A program made the position numbers and the translations under genes. The notes under the pieces were generated by a model that was not told the origin of the DNA, searched no databases, and was given only the letters and a program-made list of their open reading frames with translations. Shown here one piece after another: positions 1-7,588 of a stretch of 32,662 nt of DNA (position 1 is the stretch's first letter; each line of letters opens with the position of its first letter). This stretch comes from a virus: positions 1 through 32,662 of IMG/VR virus record IMGVR_UViG_3300011115_000657; one strand, 5' to 3'.

Positions 1-127
1 ATTTCATAATCTCTAAATGTAAAGTTTGGCATTGGTTTATCCCATAACTTATTCCTATTATCTTTTTTAAGAGTTTCTATAATATCTGTATAGTGCCATC
101 TTCTTTTAGGATGTGGTATCATATCTA
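1..127. repeat. Terminal direct repeat, left copy (circular closure)
   Basis: These 127 bases are identical to 32536-32662. The reading frame of the gene at 491 continues without a break across the join into 32535-32517, so the repeat is an assembly overlap of a circular (or circularly permuted) genome rather than two different loci. The length of 127 is also a usual maximum assembly k-mer, which supports the artefact reading. The true unit is 32,535 bp. Confidence 0.95.
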
Positions 128-491
128 AATAGTTTACTAACTCTTTATCTCTTGTTCGTTTGGTTACAGTTGCAACATAAACCTTTTTATTTATCTGTAA
201 TGCTCTGTTATCATATATTTGTTTTTCAAGTGCAAATAACTCCTGGTCCTTATTATCAAATGCCTTTTGAATATTCGCATAATTAAAATAAGTTTTGAAT
301 TTATTAGTACGTTGATAACATAAAGTAACTGAAGATACAGTCATCTTTAACTCATCAGCTATCTTTTGATTTGTTAATCCTTTTAAATGCTCCTGATTAA
401 CGTAAATGTTTTTTAAGATAGTGAATACCCTATTTTTATTTTTATGTCTTAAATCAACTCCAAACAAGTTTTTTATTTCTTCTAATGTCAT
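1..491 (-). CDS. Helix-turn-helix (DnaA domain IV-like) DNA-binding protein, crosses the circle join
   Basis: The ATG is at 491. The frame is open to base 1 and, on the circle, continues through 32535 to a TAA at 32519-32517, giving 169 aa. Residues about 44-65 read as a helix-turn-helix (LTNQKIADELKMTVSSVTL). The preceding stretch (EEIKNLFGVDLRHKNKNRV, residues 4-22) resembles the lead-in to the DnaA DNA-binding domain, as found in small phage replication or regulatory proteins. The C-terminal half is basic and unrecognised. It is the last gene of the long early operon, its start shares one base with the stop of the upstream gene (TAATG), and the C-run hairpin at 32441-32479 follows its stop. 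A role in origin binding or transcription control is an inference. Confidence 0.8.
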   Translation of the reverse strand, partial: MTLEEIKNLFGVDLRHKNKNRVFTILKNIYVNQEHLKGLTNQKIADELKMTVSSVTLCYQRTNKFKTYFNYANIQKAFDNKDQELFALEKQIYDNRALQINKKVYVATVTKRTRDKELVNYLDMIPHPKRRWHYTDIIETLKKDNRNKLWDKPMPNFTFRDYE

Positions 492-685
492 TACAAGTAT
501 TTTTCTATTTTATTATATTCAATTTCTATAAATTCTTTGGTATCATAAACGTAAATAGATGCAAACCATATATTACCTTTTAAAGTAGATCCAGCTAACC
601 GGCAATCGTGTCCTAACTTATTTTTAAACATTTTTGAACCTATTGGAGTTTCTTCTCCTCTAAATAAATAATTACCGCATCTCAT
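491..685 (-). CDS. Small hypothetical protein, 64 aa
   Basis: No family recognised. The protein is mixed basic and aromatic, with no membrane segment, and has two cysteines (C3, C28). It is held in the operon by overlaps on both sides: its start lies inside the end of the MazG-like gene (14 nt overlap) and its TAA shares a base with the ATG of the HTH gene. That tight packing is the main evidence that it is real. Confidence 0.65.
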   Translation of the reverse strand: MRCGNYLFRGEETPIGSKMFKNKLGHDCRLAGSTLKGNIWFASIYVYDTKEFIEIEYNKIEKYL

Positions 686-929
686 AATTCAATTTAGATT
701 TAAGTTTTTCAATATACAAAGTAGCATCCATTAACTCCTGTTGAAGGTGAATTAGCCATTCTAACATAGTCAAATCATTTCTATCTAATGTTGTACCATA
801 TTTCTTTATTCCTACATTAGACCTATCTTTAAATTGGTCTATTACACTTTCTACAATAAAGTCTTTAACAGGTCTTGGTTCAGTGCTATTAGTTGTCCAT
901 TCCATAGCTTCATAAATTTTATCCTTCAT
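672..929 (-). CDS. MazG-like nucleotide pyrophosphohydrolase-type small protein
   Basis: The 85 aa carry the pattern R-x-x-x-GIKKYGTTLDRNDL-x(4)-W-x-x-H-x-x-x-ELMDA-x-x-Y (residues about 36-73). It is seen in many phage proteins annotated as MazG-like or dATP/dGTP-pyrophosphohydrolase-like. In MazG proteins the helical E/D residues bind metal and hydrolyse nucleoside triphosphates; here only one E-LMDA helix is obvious, so activity is uncertain. The protein is short even for this group. It sits in the nucleotide/DNA metabolism end of the early operon, with a GC-rich hairpin just upstream at 944-960. Confidence 0.6.
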   Translation of the reverse strand: MKDKIYEAMEWTTNSTEPRPVKDFIVESVIDQFKDRSNVGIKKYGTTLDRNDLTMLEWLIHLQQELMDATLYIEKLKSKLNYEMR

Positions 930-943
930 AATTTTAGTTTTCT

Positions 944-960
944 GCGGTGATTATCACCGC
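944..960 (-). promoter_or_regulatory. GC-rich inverted repeat between two early genes
   Basis: GCGGTGA and TCACCGC form perfect 7-bp arms around TTA. The element fills most of the 33-nt gap between the VRR-NUC stop (963) and the next ATG (929). Its GC content contrasts strongly with its surroundings. No T-run follows on the minus strand, so it is not an ordinary terminator. An operator, an RNA processing hairpin or a weak attenuator are all possible. Confidence 0.5.
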
Positions 961-962
961 AA

Positions 963-1214
963 TTAATACTGTTCGTTAAAATTTGTCCATATCTCAACAT
1001 CAAATCCATTTGTGCGTAGTGTATCTATTACATATTGCTGCACTGGAGATATTATACCTTTAGGTTGTTTTACTTCTATAAATTTAACATCTCCATCTTT
1101 TAAACACATTAGATCCGGAATACCATTCATAGAAGTTTTGATTAGTTTTACAACTATCCATCCATCTGCCTGGAGCTTCTTTTTAATTTGCGTTTGTATT
1201 GCTGATTCTAACAT
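963..1214 (-). CDS. VRR-NUC domain nuclease
   Basis: The 83-aa protein is essentially a single VRR-NUC domain, the virus-type PD-(D/E)XK nuclease fold related to Holliday-junction resolvases. GIPDLM supplies D34, FIEVKQPKG supplies the E47-x-K49 pair, and SPVQQ gives the conserved Q59-Q60; the ends fit the family's normal length. It lies 14 nt downstream of an SNF2-like helicase gene, a pairing common in phages, which suggests the two act together on branched or stalled DNA during replication or recombination. The ATG at 1214 is the only good start. Confidence 0.9.
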   Translation of the reverse strand: MLESAIQTQIKKKLQADGWIVVKLIKTSMNGIPDLMCLKDGDVKFIEVKQPKGIISPVQQYVIDTLRTNGFDVEIWTNFNEQY

Positions 1215-1228
1215 AAGCCAAATTTATA

Positions 1229-2446
1229 TTATAATAACTTCTTAAACAAATTTAATGTGAAGTTTTTTTTATTTAAAACACTTTTATAAATAGCGTTCTC
1301 AATTCCACCTTTAGCAAATATCCAATAAACATCATTTGATGATCGGTCCATTGTTGTGAGTCTATCTCTACTTTGCCAATATGATGTAGCACTAAAATCA
1401 ATATTATAATATACAAGATACTTTGCGTTTTTAAGGCTGATTCCTTCTCTCGCCGAAACAATCTGAAGGGCAATACATTTGTCAGTATTATTAAATTCAT
1501 CTAAATCTTCTGTTAAATCACTTCCATAAATGCTTTTTAAGGCATTTAGTTCTTCCTTAAATTTATAAAATATAGCAATCTTTTCATCTGAAAATCTCCA
1601 TTTAATAAACTCTGCTTTACTATAATCAATAACCATTGATATACCATCTTCAAACTTACAAGTTCCTGATGATAACTGATGAACCTTCTGCATTAATTTA
1701 ACTCCAGTATCTCCGAGTATTAATCCACTTTTGCCTTGCACTATTTTATCACGTTTTAAACGCTTAATAATATCATAAGTAATGTCTTCCATATTACATT
1801 CTAATATATGTTCATTTACTTCTGAAGTAAAACCAGCTTCAGCTTGTGTAAAAGTTATAATATACGGTTGTATTTTCGGTAAAATTTTACTTTCAATACC
1901 ATCTTTATAAACCTTTACTCTTGCATATCCAAGATTTTGTTCGGTAACATTCACATAATCATTCGCCCATTTATAGAAGTTAGTGTATTGTTTGAATGGG
2001 GATTTGTCAGTTACTTGTAATTGATGATACCATTGACTAAATGATTCGGGAGTTGGAGTTCCTGATAAAAATATAATTGGCTTTTTACTAAATCTTTTAC
2101 GAATGTCTTTTTGATATTTAGATGCTTTTGGAAATGCAGATAATCCGTGAGCTTCATCAATAATAACCACATCAAAATAATTCTCCTCAATTGTATGTAA
2201 TGATTCTTTATTGATGATAGTTAGGTTATATAGATACCCAATATTATCGTAATCACTCTTGATTGAGGAAAATGCTTTGATTTTAGTTATAAATAGTACA
2301 CGTTCAGCACCAAAGTTGTAAGCAGTTTCTAAAGCAGTAATTGTCTTACCAGTTCTCACTTCCATCGATAGGTAAACAAATCCACATTCTTTTAAGATTT
2401 TAGTAGCTTTTTGAGCTATTTCATCTTGGTACGGTCTTAATTCCAT
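1229..2446 (-). CDS. SNF2/DEAH-type superfamily 2 helicase
   Basis: The 405-aa protein has a Q-motif-like N-terminus (LRPYQ, 3-7), Walker A EVRTGKT (29-35), a DEAH box (97-100), motif III LSGTP (127-131), a motif V region (SAREGISL) and motif VI YWQSRDRLTTMDR (about 356-368). This is the SNF2/RAD54 layout in minimal phage form, an ATP-driven translocase on double-stranded DNA. It is followed by the VRR-NUC gene and preceded by a small gene and the primase-helicase, so it probably serves replication, recombination or fork repair. No accessory domain is seen. Confidence 0.9.
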   Translation of the reverse strand: MELRPYQDEIAQKATKILKECGFVYLSMEVRTGKTITALETAYNFGAERVLFITKIKAFSSIKSDYDNIGYLYNLTIINKESLHTIEENYFDVVIIDEAHGLSAFPKASKYQKDIRKRFSKKPIIFLSGTPTPESFSQWYHQLQVTDKSPFKQYTNFYKWANDYVNVTEQNLGYARVKVYKDGIESKILPKIQPYIITFTQAEAGFTSEVNEHILECNMEDITYDIIKRLKRDKIVQGKSGLILGDTGVKLMQKVHQLSSGTCKFEDGISMVIDYSKAEFIKWRFSDEKIAIFYKFKEELNALKSIYGSDLTEDLDEFNNTDKCIALQIVSAREGISLKNAKYLVYYNIDFSATSYWQSRDRLTTMDRSSNDVYWIFAKGGIENAIYKSVLNKKNFTLNLFKKLL

Positions 2447-2460
2447 ATTATAATGTGGAT

Positions 2461-2700
2461 TTACTCTATTAATTTATCAATGTTTATATTATGTTCCTCA
2501 AGTATATCTGCTATTTCATCTCCCATAAAATCAACAACACTTGACCATTCAGGAGTATCAATATAACTTTCATATTTTCTAAACATAGCCTTACGAAGTT
2601 GTAATATATCAAACAAAGCACAAGCCATATCTAAAGACTGTGATGCTCTATTAAACTCCATTTGTTCTTCGGGTAAATTAAATTCTAATATTGCTTTCAT
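2461..2700 (-). CDS. Small acidic phage protein, 79 aa
   Basis: It begins MKAILEFNLPEEQMEF and has a largely helical, acidic body. Small phage proteins with this kind of start (hydrophobic strand, then LPE, then a helix) are common near replication genes, but I do not know a function. It sits 5 nt after the primase-helicase stop and 14 nt before the SNF2-like helicase start, so it is co-transcribed and probably co-regulated with both. Confidence 0.7.
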   Translation of the reverse strand: MKAILEFNLPEEQMEFNRASQSLDMACALFDILQLRKAMFRKYESYIDTPEWSSVVDFMGDEIADILEEHNINIDKLIE

Positions 2701-2705
2701 AATTT

Positions 2706-5024
2706 TTAAAACATTATATCATTAGTACTTTCTTCTACTTCTCCTATTGTAAACCATTTCATTCCATTGCTATTACCATCATTGTATTTCAAATCTTTAT
2801 AAGAACAATATTTTTGGATCCAAATCTGAAATCTTTTGTGTGTCAATTTGAATTGTGCAAAATCCGGATAATCACGTTTGAAATTGTCTAAATAAATTTG
2901 CTTATCTAATCTTAATCCACTTGGTAAGTTTTCACTATCATTTGTCCATTCATCAAACTCTGGAGATGTAGCAGATATAAATTTACGTTTTTTACTATTC
3001 TTACTATTTTGAGCAATCAATCCAAGTGTAAAATATGTCTGTAAACATTCAACCATATAATTGTCAAATTTGTTAAAATCATCAAATGACCAATCATCAA
3101 ACAATTGCCTTCCAAAATCCTGCTCAGGAGTTAGGTTTTTACCATAAAATTGAGCAATCTCTAATTCGTGCCTTCTACGGTCTTGCGAGTGTCCATCTCC
3201 TTTGATTGCATAGTTAGTAGATATAATTACCTTTGGTGATTCGTGTACATTTAATTTAATAGCATCCTTGTTTTTACGTTCTAAAGTTATTCCTTCAGTT
3301 ATCAAACTAAAATTATTCTCAAAATCAAATCCCTTTTTAACATCATCAAATACTAATACTCTTGTTTCTAAAGATATTGTTTGATATGCAAATGATTTTT
3401 TACTATCAAACTGCTTTCCATCAATAATATCACATCTTCTTATCTGTCCAATTCCCTGCACAAATAAACCCTTTCCAGTTCCACCTTCAGGAGATTCAGA
3501 GATTAACTCATCATTTAATATAATTGCCTTATTTTGACTTCTATTCTTATAATTTAATAATAAGTAACCTATTGCAGCTTCAATTGCAGTTGGATCATTA
3601 TGCGATATATTATTTATAAATCTCTTATAGTCGTTATCATTATTTTTAGATTGTATCCAATCCCTATCTAAAATCTGACTATCCCATATATAACCATCCA
3701 TTTCAAAGTATTCCTTCAAAACTGCATCAGTTTTTGTAACTTCTAATATACCATTTTTAAATGGAATAAATGATTTATAAGCAAAATCTTGCATCATTAA
3801 TAAATCAATTGTTTCAAGCATAATTAAATACTGTTCAGTAAATAAATTATGATAAGTTGAGCAGTAATTAAACACATCAATTTTTCCATTTTCAAGAAGA
3901 TAATTAAGAACAAAATCTTTTATTCTTGATATTGATGACTCTTTTACTTTATTCTCTTTTACATAAACAAACATCGGCTTATCACTTCCGTTTGGATAGT
4001 GTTTTGCAAATCCCTTATTTTCTAAAAATAACTTGTACTTATGTGAATCAATTTTAATATTATCCTTTTTATCCAAGAACCAAAAATCTTCGTGATCGTG
4101 TACTTCTTTTAATTCATTATAAACATCCTCTTTTATATTGTGCAACCGGATAACCTCATCTTTACCTTTTGACAAATCAATTTTTATCTTATTAATCTTA
4201 TTATAATCTTCAAAAAATTTACTATCAAATTGTCGTTTTCTATATGCAGATTTAATTGTGTTCTTTACTTCCTGCTCTGAAAAATCGCCAATAACTACAT
4301 TATTAAAAATATATCCTTGAGCATTATATTCTTGGATCCCATATTCACAAAATGCACCGGCTAAATCAAATATATAAGCATTGCGTTCTCCTTCATTAAA
4401 TCCCTTTTGCCAATTGAATTTCATTATCTTATCAATAATCTTATCTTCATCAGTTATTGGAATTAAAGGTACTTTCTCTGCTATCTTAAACCCTTCATCA
4501 ACTATTATAGTATCAAATACTTCAGCATCATAATTAATATATATATTTGGATCGTAGGATTCAAAACAAACTCTATCAACATTTGAATTAGCAATATCAA
4601 AATAATCATAATCAAACTTTTTTTGAAATGCCTTGAAGTATTTTGGATGTGTTTCTTTAGTTGCAATTGGTATTTTTACAACACCTTTTATACCATTACC
4701 AGATGGACTGATAAAAAGTAAACAAAAATGTTTATTTTGTTTCAAAATTTCCAAATGTTCGTTAATTGCGACAATATCGGGGTATTTGTCGAAATCTACA
4801 ATCATTAGTCCAGAATGCTTAACTAATCCATTTGAGTTACGTTCTGTAAATTCACCTGCAAATAATATACAAGGAAGTTGTTTCTTTAAATCTTCTCCAT
4901 TCCGGATGCGTTCTATTAAGTCTTTTGACTTACCTAATTTTATTCTATTTACGACCTTTTCAATAGGCACTATAAATGGAACTTCTTTTGACTTTAATAA
5001 GTCTTTAAATACTGATATTTGCAT
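2706..5024 (-). CDS. Primase-helicase: BT4734/VirE-like N-terminus with D5/P4-type SF3 helicase
   Basis: 772 aa. The N-terminal part matches BT4734/VirE-N primase-like proteins: PCILFAGEFTERN (51-63), SGLMIVDFDKYPD (71-83, with D77 and D79), ISPSGNGIKGVVKI (105-118) and DRVCFESYDP (150-159). These are the usual acidic and S/G positions of the archaeo-eukaryotic primase fold. The C-terminal half is a D5/P4-like superfamily 3 ATPase: Walker A SPEGGTGKG (about 511-519), Walker B VLVFDD (about 556-561), an ISTNY sensor (about 601-605) and an arginine cluster DRRRHE. It therefore both primes and unwinds at the phage origin. It starts 2 nt after the methyltransferase stop. An origin-like intergenic region lies one gene upstream at 5666-5903. 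Confidence 0.9.
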   Translation of the reverse strand: MQISVFKDLLKSKEVPFIVPIEKVVNRIKLGKSKDLIERIRNGEDLKKQLPCILFAGEFTERNSNGLVKHSGLMIVDFDKYPDIVAINEHLEILKQNKHFCLLFISPSGNGIKGVVKIPIATKETHPKYFKAFQKKFDYDYFDIANSNVDRVCFESYDPNIYINYDAEVFDTIIVDEGFKIAEKVPLIPITDEDKIIDKIMKFNWQKGFNEGERNAYIFDLAGAFCEYGIQEYNAQGYIFNNVVIGDFSEQEVKNTIKSAYRKRQFDSKFFEDYNKINKIKIDLSKGKDEVIRLHNIKEDVYNELKEVHDHEDFWFLDKKDNIKIDSHKYKLFLENKGFAKHYPNGSDKPMFVYVKENKVKESSISRIKDFVLNYLLENGKIDVFNYCSTYHNLFTEQYLIMLETIDLLMMQDFAYKSFIPFKNGILEVTKTDAVLKEYFEMDGYIWDSQILDRDWIQSKNNDNDYKRFINNISHNDPTAIEAAIGYLLLNYKNRSQNKAIILNDELISESPEGGTGKGLFVQGIGQIRRCDIIDGKQFDSKKSFAYQTISLETRVLVFDDVKKGFDFENNFSLITEGITLERKNKDAIKLNVHESPKVIISTNYAIKGDGHSQDRRRHELEIAQFYGKNLTPEQDFGRQLFDDWSFDDFNKFDNYMVECLQTYFTLGLIAQNSKNSKKRKFISATSPEFDEWTNDSENLPSGLRLDKQIYLDNFKRDYPDFAQFKLTHKRFQIWIQKYCSYKDLKYNDGNSNGMKWFTIGEVEESTNDIMF

Positions 5025-5026
5025 AG

Positions 5027-5665
5027 TTAAAATAGTTTTTGTTGTGCTATATGGTTGTTAATTCTTGTCATTGCTTTATCGAAGTATTCTTTATCTAATT
5101 CACAAGCTGTTAAATCAAATCCGTAATCGTGACAAGCTATTGCTATGCTTCCACTGCCTAAATGCGTATCAAGTATTTTATCGCCTTGCTTTGCATATTT
5201 ATCTAATATCCATTTATAAAGTGCAACAGGCTTTTGTGTTGGATGTATAGATTTTTCTTTTTTATTTCTTCCTAAAATACCATCACTTAAACCTCCCCAA
5301 GCATATTTGAATAATTTTGTATTTTTATCAAATGAAGTCCAAGCAAGTTCTCCATCTGCAAAATTTTCAACTTGAACCATTTTATCCCAAAATATATAAC
5401 ATCTTGTAGGAGGTAAATTAAAATAGTTTCCACCCCATATAATTTGATTTTTACTAACTCTAAAAAGTTCTTTAAAATATAATTCAGTTGGGTAATTATC
5501 ATTCCATATTCCAGATACAAATCTATTTTTAATTTTATTTTTTGTTTCTTTTATATTTTTAAAACTATCAATCCCATAAGGCGGATCAACTATTGCCAAA
5601 TCAAAATAATTATCAGGATAACGTGCCATTAATAACATATTATCTTCATTTGTAATTTGTAACAT
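5027..5665 (-). CDS. Orphan DNA methyltransferase (beta-type amino-methylase)
   Basis: 212 aa. The catalytic motif DPPYG (27-31) precedes the S-adenosylmethionine-binding motif LDTHLGSGS (165-173), the order of beta-class methylases; HPTQKP (141-146) is the usual element in front of the binding motif. The domain is complete at the small end of the family. DPPY fits N6-adenine or N4-cytosine methylation of DNA, and I cannot read the target from the sequence. No restriction enzyme partner is nearby, so it probably protects phage DNA from host restriction or marks it for replication or packaging. It is the first gene after the terminator and origin-like gap. Confidence 0.9.
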   Translation of the reverse strand: MLQITNEDNMLLMARYPDNYFDLAIVDPPYGIDSFKNIKETKNKIKNRFVSGIWNDNYPTELYFKELFRVSKNQIIWGGNYFNLPPTRCYIFWDKMVQVENFADGELAWTSFDKNTKLFKYAWGGLSDGILGRNKKEKSIHPTQKPVALYKWILDKYAKQGDKILDTHLGSGSIAIACHDYGFDLTACELDKEYFDKAMTRINNHIAQQKLF

Positions 5666-5903
5666 AATTTTGTGTTAGTTAATACTTATGCAAATATTAT
5701 AAACTTATTTTAATTTAACTAATTTTTTAACATTTATTTATAAGATTGCAATCTCATAAAACATTTATTTAAGGTTATAGACTTAAATTAAAATTATTTT
5801 ATCAGTTTATAACCTTACTTTTTGTCATAACATAAACCCTAAAAAATGGGGTCTATATTTCGGCACAAAGTAACGTTTGCTGCCAATCTTATAATGCTAA
5901 AAA
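5666..5903 (-). other. AT-rich intergenic region with nested repeats (candidate origin or operator)
   Basis: This is most of the only gap of about 300 bases inside block 1. A 12-bp direct repeat AACATTTATTTA at 5729-5740 and 5760-5771 flanks a perfect 12-bp palindrome AGATTGCAATCT at 5743-5754. A 10-bp inverted repeat TAAGGTTATA / TATAACCTTA lies at 5770-5779 and 5818-5827. A further imperfect hairpin with GGCA and TGCC ends lies around 5860-5880. No clean TAnnTTTG promoter box is present (the nearest is TAATATTTG, about 5683-5691). Position just upstream of the methylase and primase genes fits an origin or a repressor-controlled promoter, but both are inferences. Confidence 0.5.
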
Positions 5904-5925
5904 AAGCCATCCGTTAAGATGGCTT
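5899..5925 (-). terminator. Rho-independent terminator after the SSB-like gene
   Basis: On the minus strand AAGCCATC (from 5925 to 5918) pairs perfectly with GATGGCTT (5911-5904) over a 6-nt loop, and a run of T follows (plus-strand A at 5899-5905). It lies about 45 nt beyond the stop of the gene at 5969. With the promoter at 6693 it closes a one-gene transcription unit. Confidence 0.85.
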
Positions 5926-5968
5926 GTGTTTTTTAGGTGTAGACTAAAACCCTGTTATTAATTATTTT

Positions 5969-6637
5969 TTAAAATTCTAAATCATCCTCTACTTCAACTA
6001 AAATCTCTGAAGCAACTACTTCTTCAACTTTTGTTAAATAGGTTTTTAAATAGGCTTCTAATGTGTCAAAATTTGTATCAGCATCATTAGACTCTTGAAG
6101 TGTTAATACATTTCCAATTACAAAGGATGGAGTTGTATATTTAACTGCACCTTTTTTACCTTCAATTGCCTTATCAACTAATATCCAGCTTGTGGTTAAT
6201 AATTTCTTATTAGCATTTACAAATTCTCCCCATCCTTGAACTGCACTTCCCTTTAATTGGATGTTTGCAAGTGATCCATCTTCTAACATAATATAGATAG
6301 ATTTCACGTAATGCCCTCCAGCGTTTTTTGCTTTGTCTTTAATCTCATTATAAAGACCTTTTGCAATCTCACCACCTTTAAAAGCTTTTACAGTCATTGG
6401 TTCCTTTGAAATGAATTTAACTTCATTTGCATATACTCCAGAAGATGAAGCATCATTCCAACCTTTTACCGTATGTAATTCATCAAGAAATACAAATTTC
6501 AAAGGTAATTTAACCTCAATCGTTTTTGATTGTTCTTTGTCATAGTAAGAAAATTGCTTATCGTTTGACTTCCAATCTAAAAATTTACTCGCAGGATTTT
6601 TTGTTGTTCCTGTAAACACTTGTGTTCTATTGCTCAT
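5969..6637 (-). CDS. Putative single-stranded DNA-binding protein
   Basis: 222 aa, beginning MSNRTQVFTGTTKNPASKFLDWKSNDKQ. The body alternates strand-forming and charged stretches with many aromatics and lysines, and it ends in an acidic tail with a final phenylalanine (VEVEDDLEF). Such a tail is the classic partner-binding feature of SSB proteins. I see no standard OB-fold signature, so the call rests on the tail, the size and the position between recombination and primase genes; proteins of this kind occur at the same place in other Bacteroidota phages. It has a promoter (6693-6724) and a strong terminator (5899-5925) of its own, consistent with a product needed in large amounts. Confidence 0.6.
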   Translation of the reverse strand: MSNRTQVFTGTTKNPASKFLDWKSNDKQFSYYDKEQSKTIEVKLPLKFVFLDELHTVKGWNDASSSGVYANEVKFISKEPMTVKAFKGGEIAKGLYNEIKDKAKNAGGHYVKSIYIMLEDGSLANIQLKGSAVQGWGEFVNANKKLLTTSWILVDKAIEGKKGAVKYTTPSFVIGNVLTLQESNDADTNFDTLEAYLKTYLTKVEEVVASEILVEVEDDLEF

Positions 6638-6692
6638 CGCACTTAATTTATTTATGACTTGGAATTGTGATGCCCAAGCCTTGCATCTTTTA

Positions 6693-6724
6693 CAAATGTA
6701 TTATTTAATCTTCAGTTATCCAAA
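6693..6724 (-). promoter_or_regulatory. Host-type (Bacteroidota sigma-A) promoter for the SSB-like gene
   Basis: On the minus strand TTTG (6724-6721), 20 nt, then TACATTTG (6700-6693) matches the Bacteroidota TTTG / TAnnTTTG consensus at normal spacing. The expected start of transcription leaves a leader of about 45-50 nt before the ATG at 6637. The -33 box lies inside the last codons of the upstream gene. Confidence 0.75.
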
Positions 6725-6947
6725 AAAAATTAAAAGAAAATATAAAAAATAATAATTGAAATGTATGTTCAGTAATTAATTCTTCATTATCATCATTATT
6801 AAAATTGCAAAAATTAGATTCATTATGGTATAAAGCTCCAATCATCAAACCTTTAATTGTTGTCATTGTAAATTCACCTTTATAATAATTCACAGTTTCT
6901 ATTCCTAACCATAACATTACTATAATCGTTGCTATTATTTGTATCAT
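6705..6947 (-). CDS. Small membrane protein, 80 aa
   Basis: An N-terminal hydrophobic helix (residues about 2-15, IQIIATIIVMLWLG) and a second very hydrophobic stretch near the C-terminus (FQLLFFIFSFNFFW, about 63-76) flank a polar, Asn/Asp-rich middle. It probably sits in the inner membrane with both segments inserted. Its ATG overlaps the TGA of the 42-aa gene upstream (ATGA). Function unknown; host takeover or superinfection exclusion are possible for early phage membrane proteins but are not shown. Confidence 0.6.
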   Translation of the reverse strand: MIQIIATIIVMLWLGIETVNYYKGEFTMTTIKGLMIGALYHNESNFCNFNNDDNEELITEHTFQLLFFIFSFNFFWITED

Positions 6948-7072
6948 TTTTCTAATCGTTTTAAATTAATTTTTCTATATAATTCGTTTACTCGTTCTGA
7001 ATTTAAACCTCTTTTATAATTAAAGTTCATAACTCTTAATATTCTCTGCCAATCACTATATTTTTTCTTCAT
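6944..7072 (-). CDS. Tiny basic protein, 42 aa
   Basis: It reads MKKKYSDWQRILRV, continues basic, and ends NLKRLEK. It is lysine/arginine-rich with no membrane segment. Both ends are ATGA overlaps (ATG at 7072 over the upstream TGA; its own TGA over the ATG at 6947), the arrangement expected for translationally coupled genes. This is the main reason to accept so short a frame. A nucleic-acid-binding role is possible from charge alone. Confidence 0.6.
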   Translation of the reverse strand: MKKKYSDWQRILRVMNFNYKRGLNSERVNELYRKINLKRLEK

Positions 7073-7290
7073 AAGTTTATCTGTATTTTTTGTGTTGGAC
7101 AACTCATTTTATGTGTGCCATTTATAAGATTACATTTACTGCAATATTCCCAGTAGTAATCACATTTACCATCTTTAATTGGTGTTTCACAAAAATATGA
7201 TTGTCTATACTTACTTGGTGTTGCTTTGTATCTGTAGCAAGTTTGTGCTAATTCGCAATAGTTACCATTACACATTGTTATATCTGCCAT
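7069..7290 (-). CDS. Cysteine-rich zinc-binding-type phage protein, 73 aa
   Basis: Nine cysteines in 73 residues: C7, C12, C18, C34, C43, C50, C53 and C64 can be read in order, including CNGNYCELAQTCYRY at the start and CSKC-x10-C near the end. The N-terminal part (ITMC-x4-C-x5-CYRY, then YRQSYF, CDYYW) matches a small phage protein often found in early regions; the second half looks like a separate zinc ribbon. Function not known. It overlaps both neighbours by one to four bases (TAATG, ATGA). Confidence 0.75.
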   Translation of the reverse strand: MADITMCNGNYCELAQTCYRYKATPSKYRQSYFCETPIKDGKCDYYWEYCSKCNLINGTHKMSCPTQKIQINL

Positions 7291-7586
7291 TATTCAAAAT
7301 ATTTAAAATGATTTAGACAAGCAAAAAACGTATATAATTCATCTGTATGAAGTTCAATTCGTTTACTTTCCCATTTTTCTATACTGATTTCACTTTCAAA
7401 ACTTATATCATATCCTTCGCCATTTACCCATTCAGTTAATTTACAATATGATTTTTTTAAACCATCAATTTCGTACTCAACAGTTTTTCCTTTTCCAAAT
7501 AATTTTGGTTTATAATATTCTTCTTTTATAGCTTCTTCTTCTTGTTTTATAAGAAACTTACCAATCTTTTCTAATATTTTTTTCAT
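7290..7586 (-). CDS. Hypothetical early protein, 98 aa
   Basis: The N-terminus is a basic amphipathic helix (MKKILEKIGKFLIKQEEEA); the rest looks like a small beta-rich domain with several aromatics and ends in NHFKYFE. No family recognised, though similar proteins seem usual in flavobacterial phages. Its stop shares a base with the next ATG, and it follows the upstream gene by 2 nt. Confidence 0.7.
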   Translation of the reverse strand: MKKILEKIGKFLIKQEEEAIKEEYYKPKLFGKGKTVEYEIDGLKKSYCKLTEWVNGEGYDISFESEISIEKWESKRIELHTDELYTFFACLNHFKYFE

Positions 7587-7588
7587 AA

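Noticed and set aside
1273-1500. Minus-strand frame of 75 codons inside the helicase gene
   Set aside because: Alternative frame of a well-supported helicase; no coupling to neighbours.
4633-5061. Plus-strand open frame of 142 codons
   Set aside because: Lies wholly within the antisense of the primase-helicase, which has clear motifs. No promoter or overlap structure supports it.
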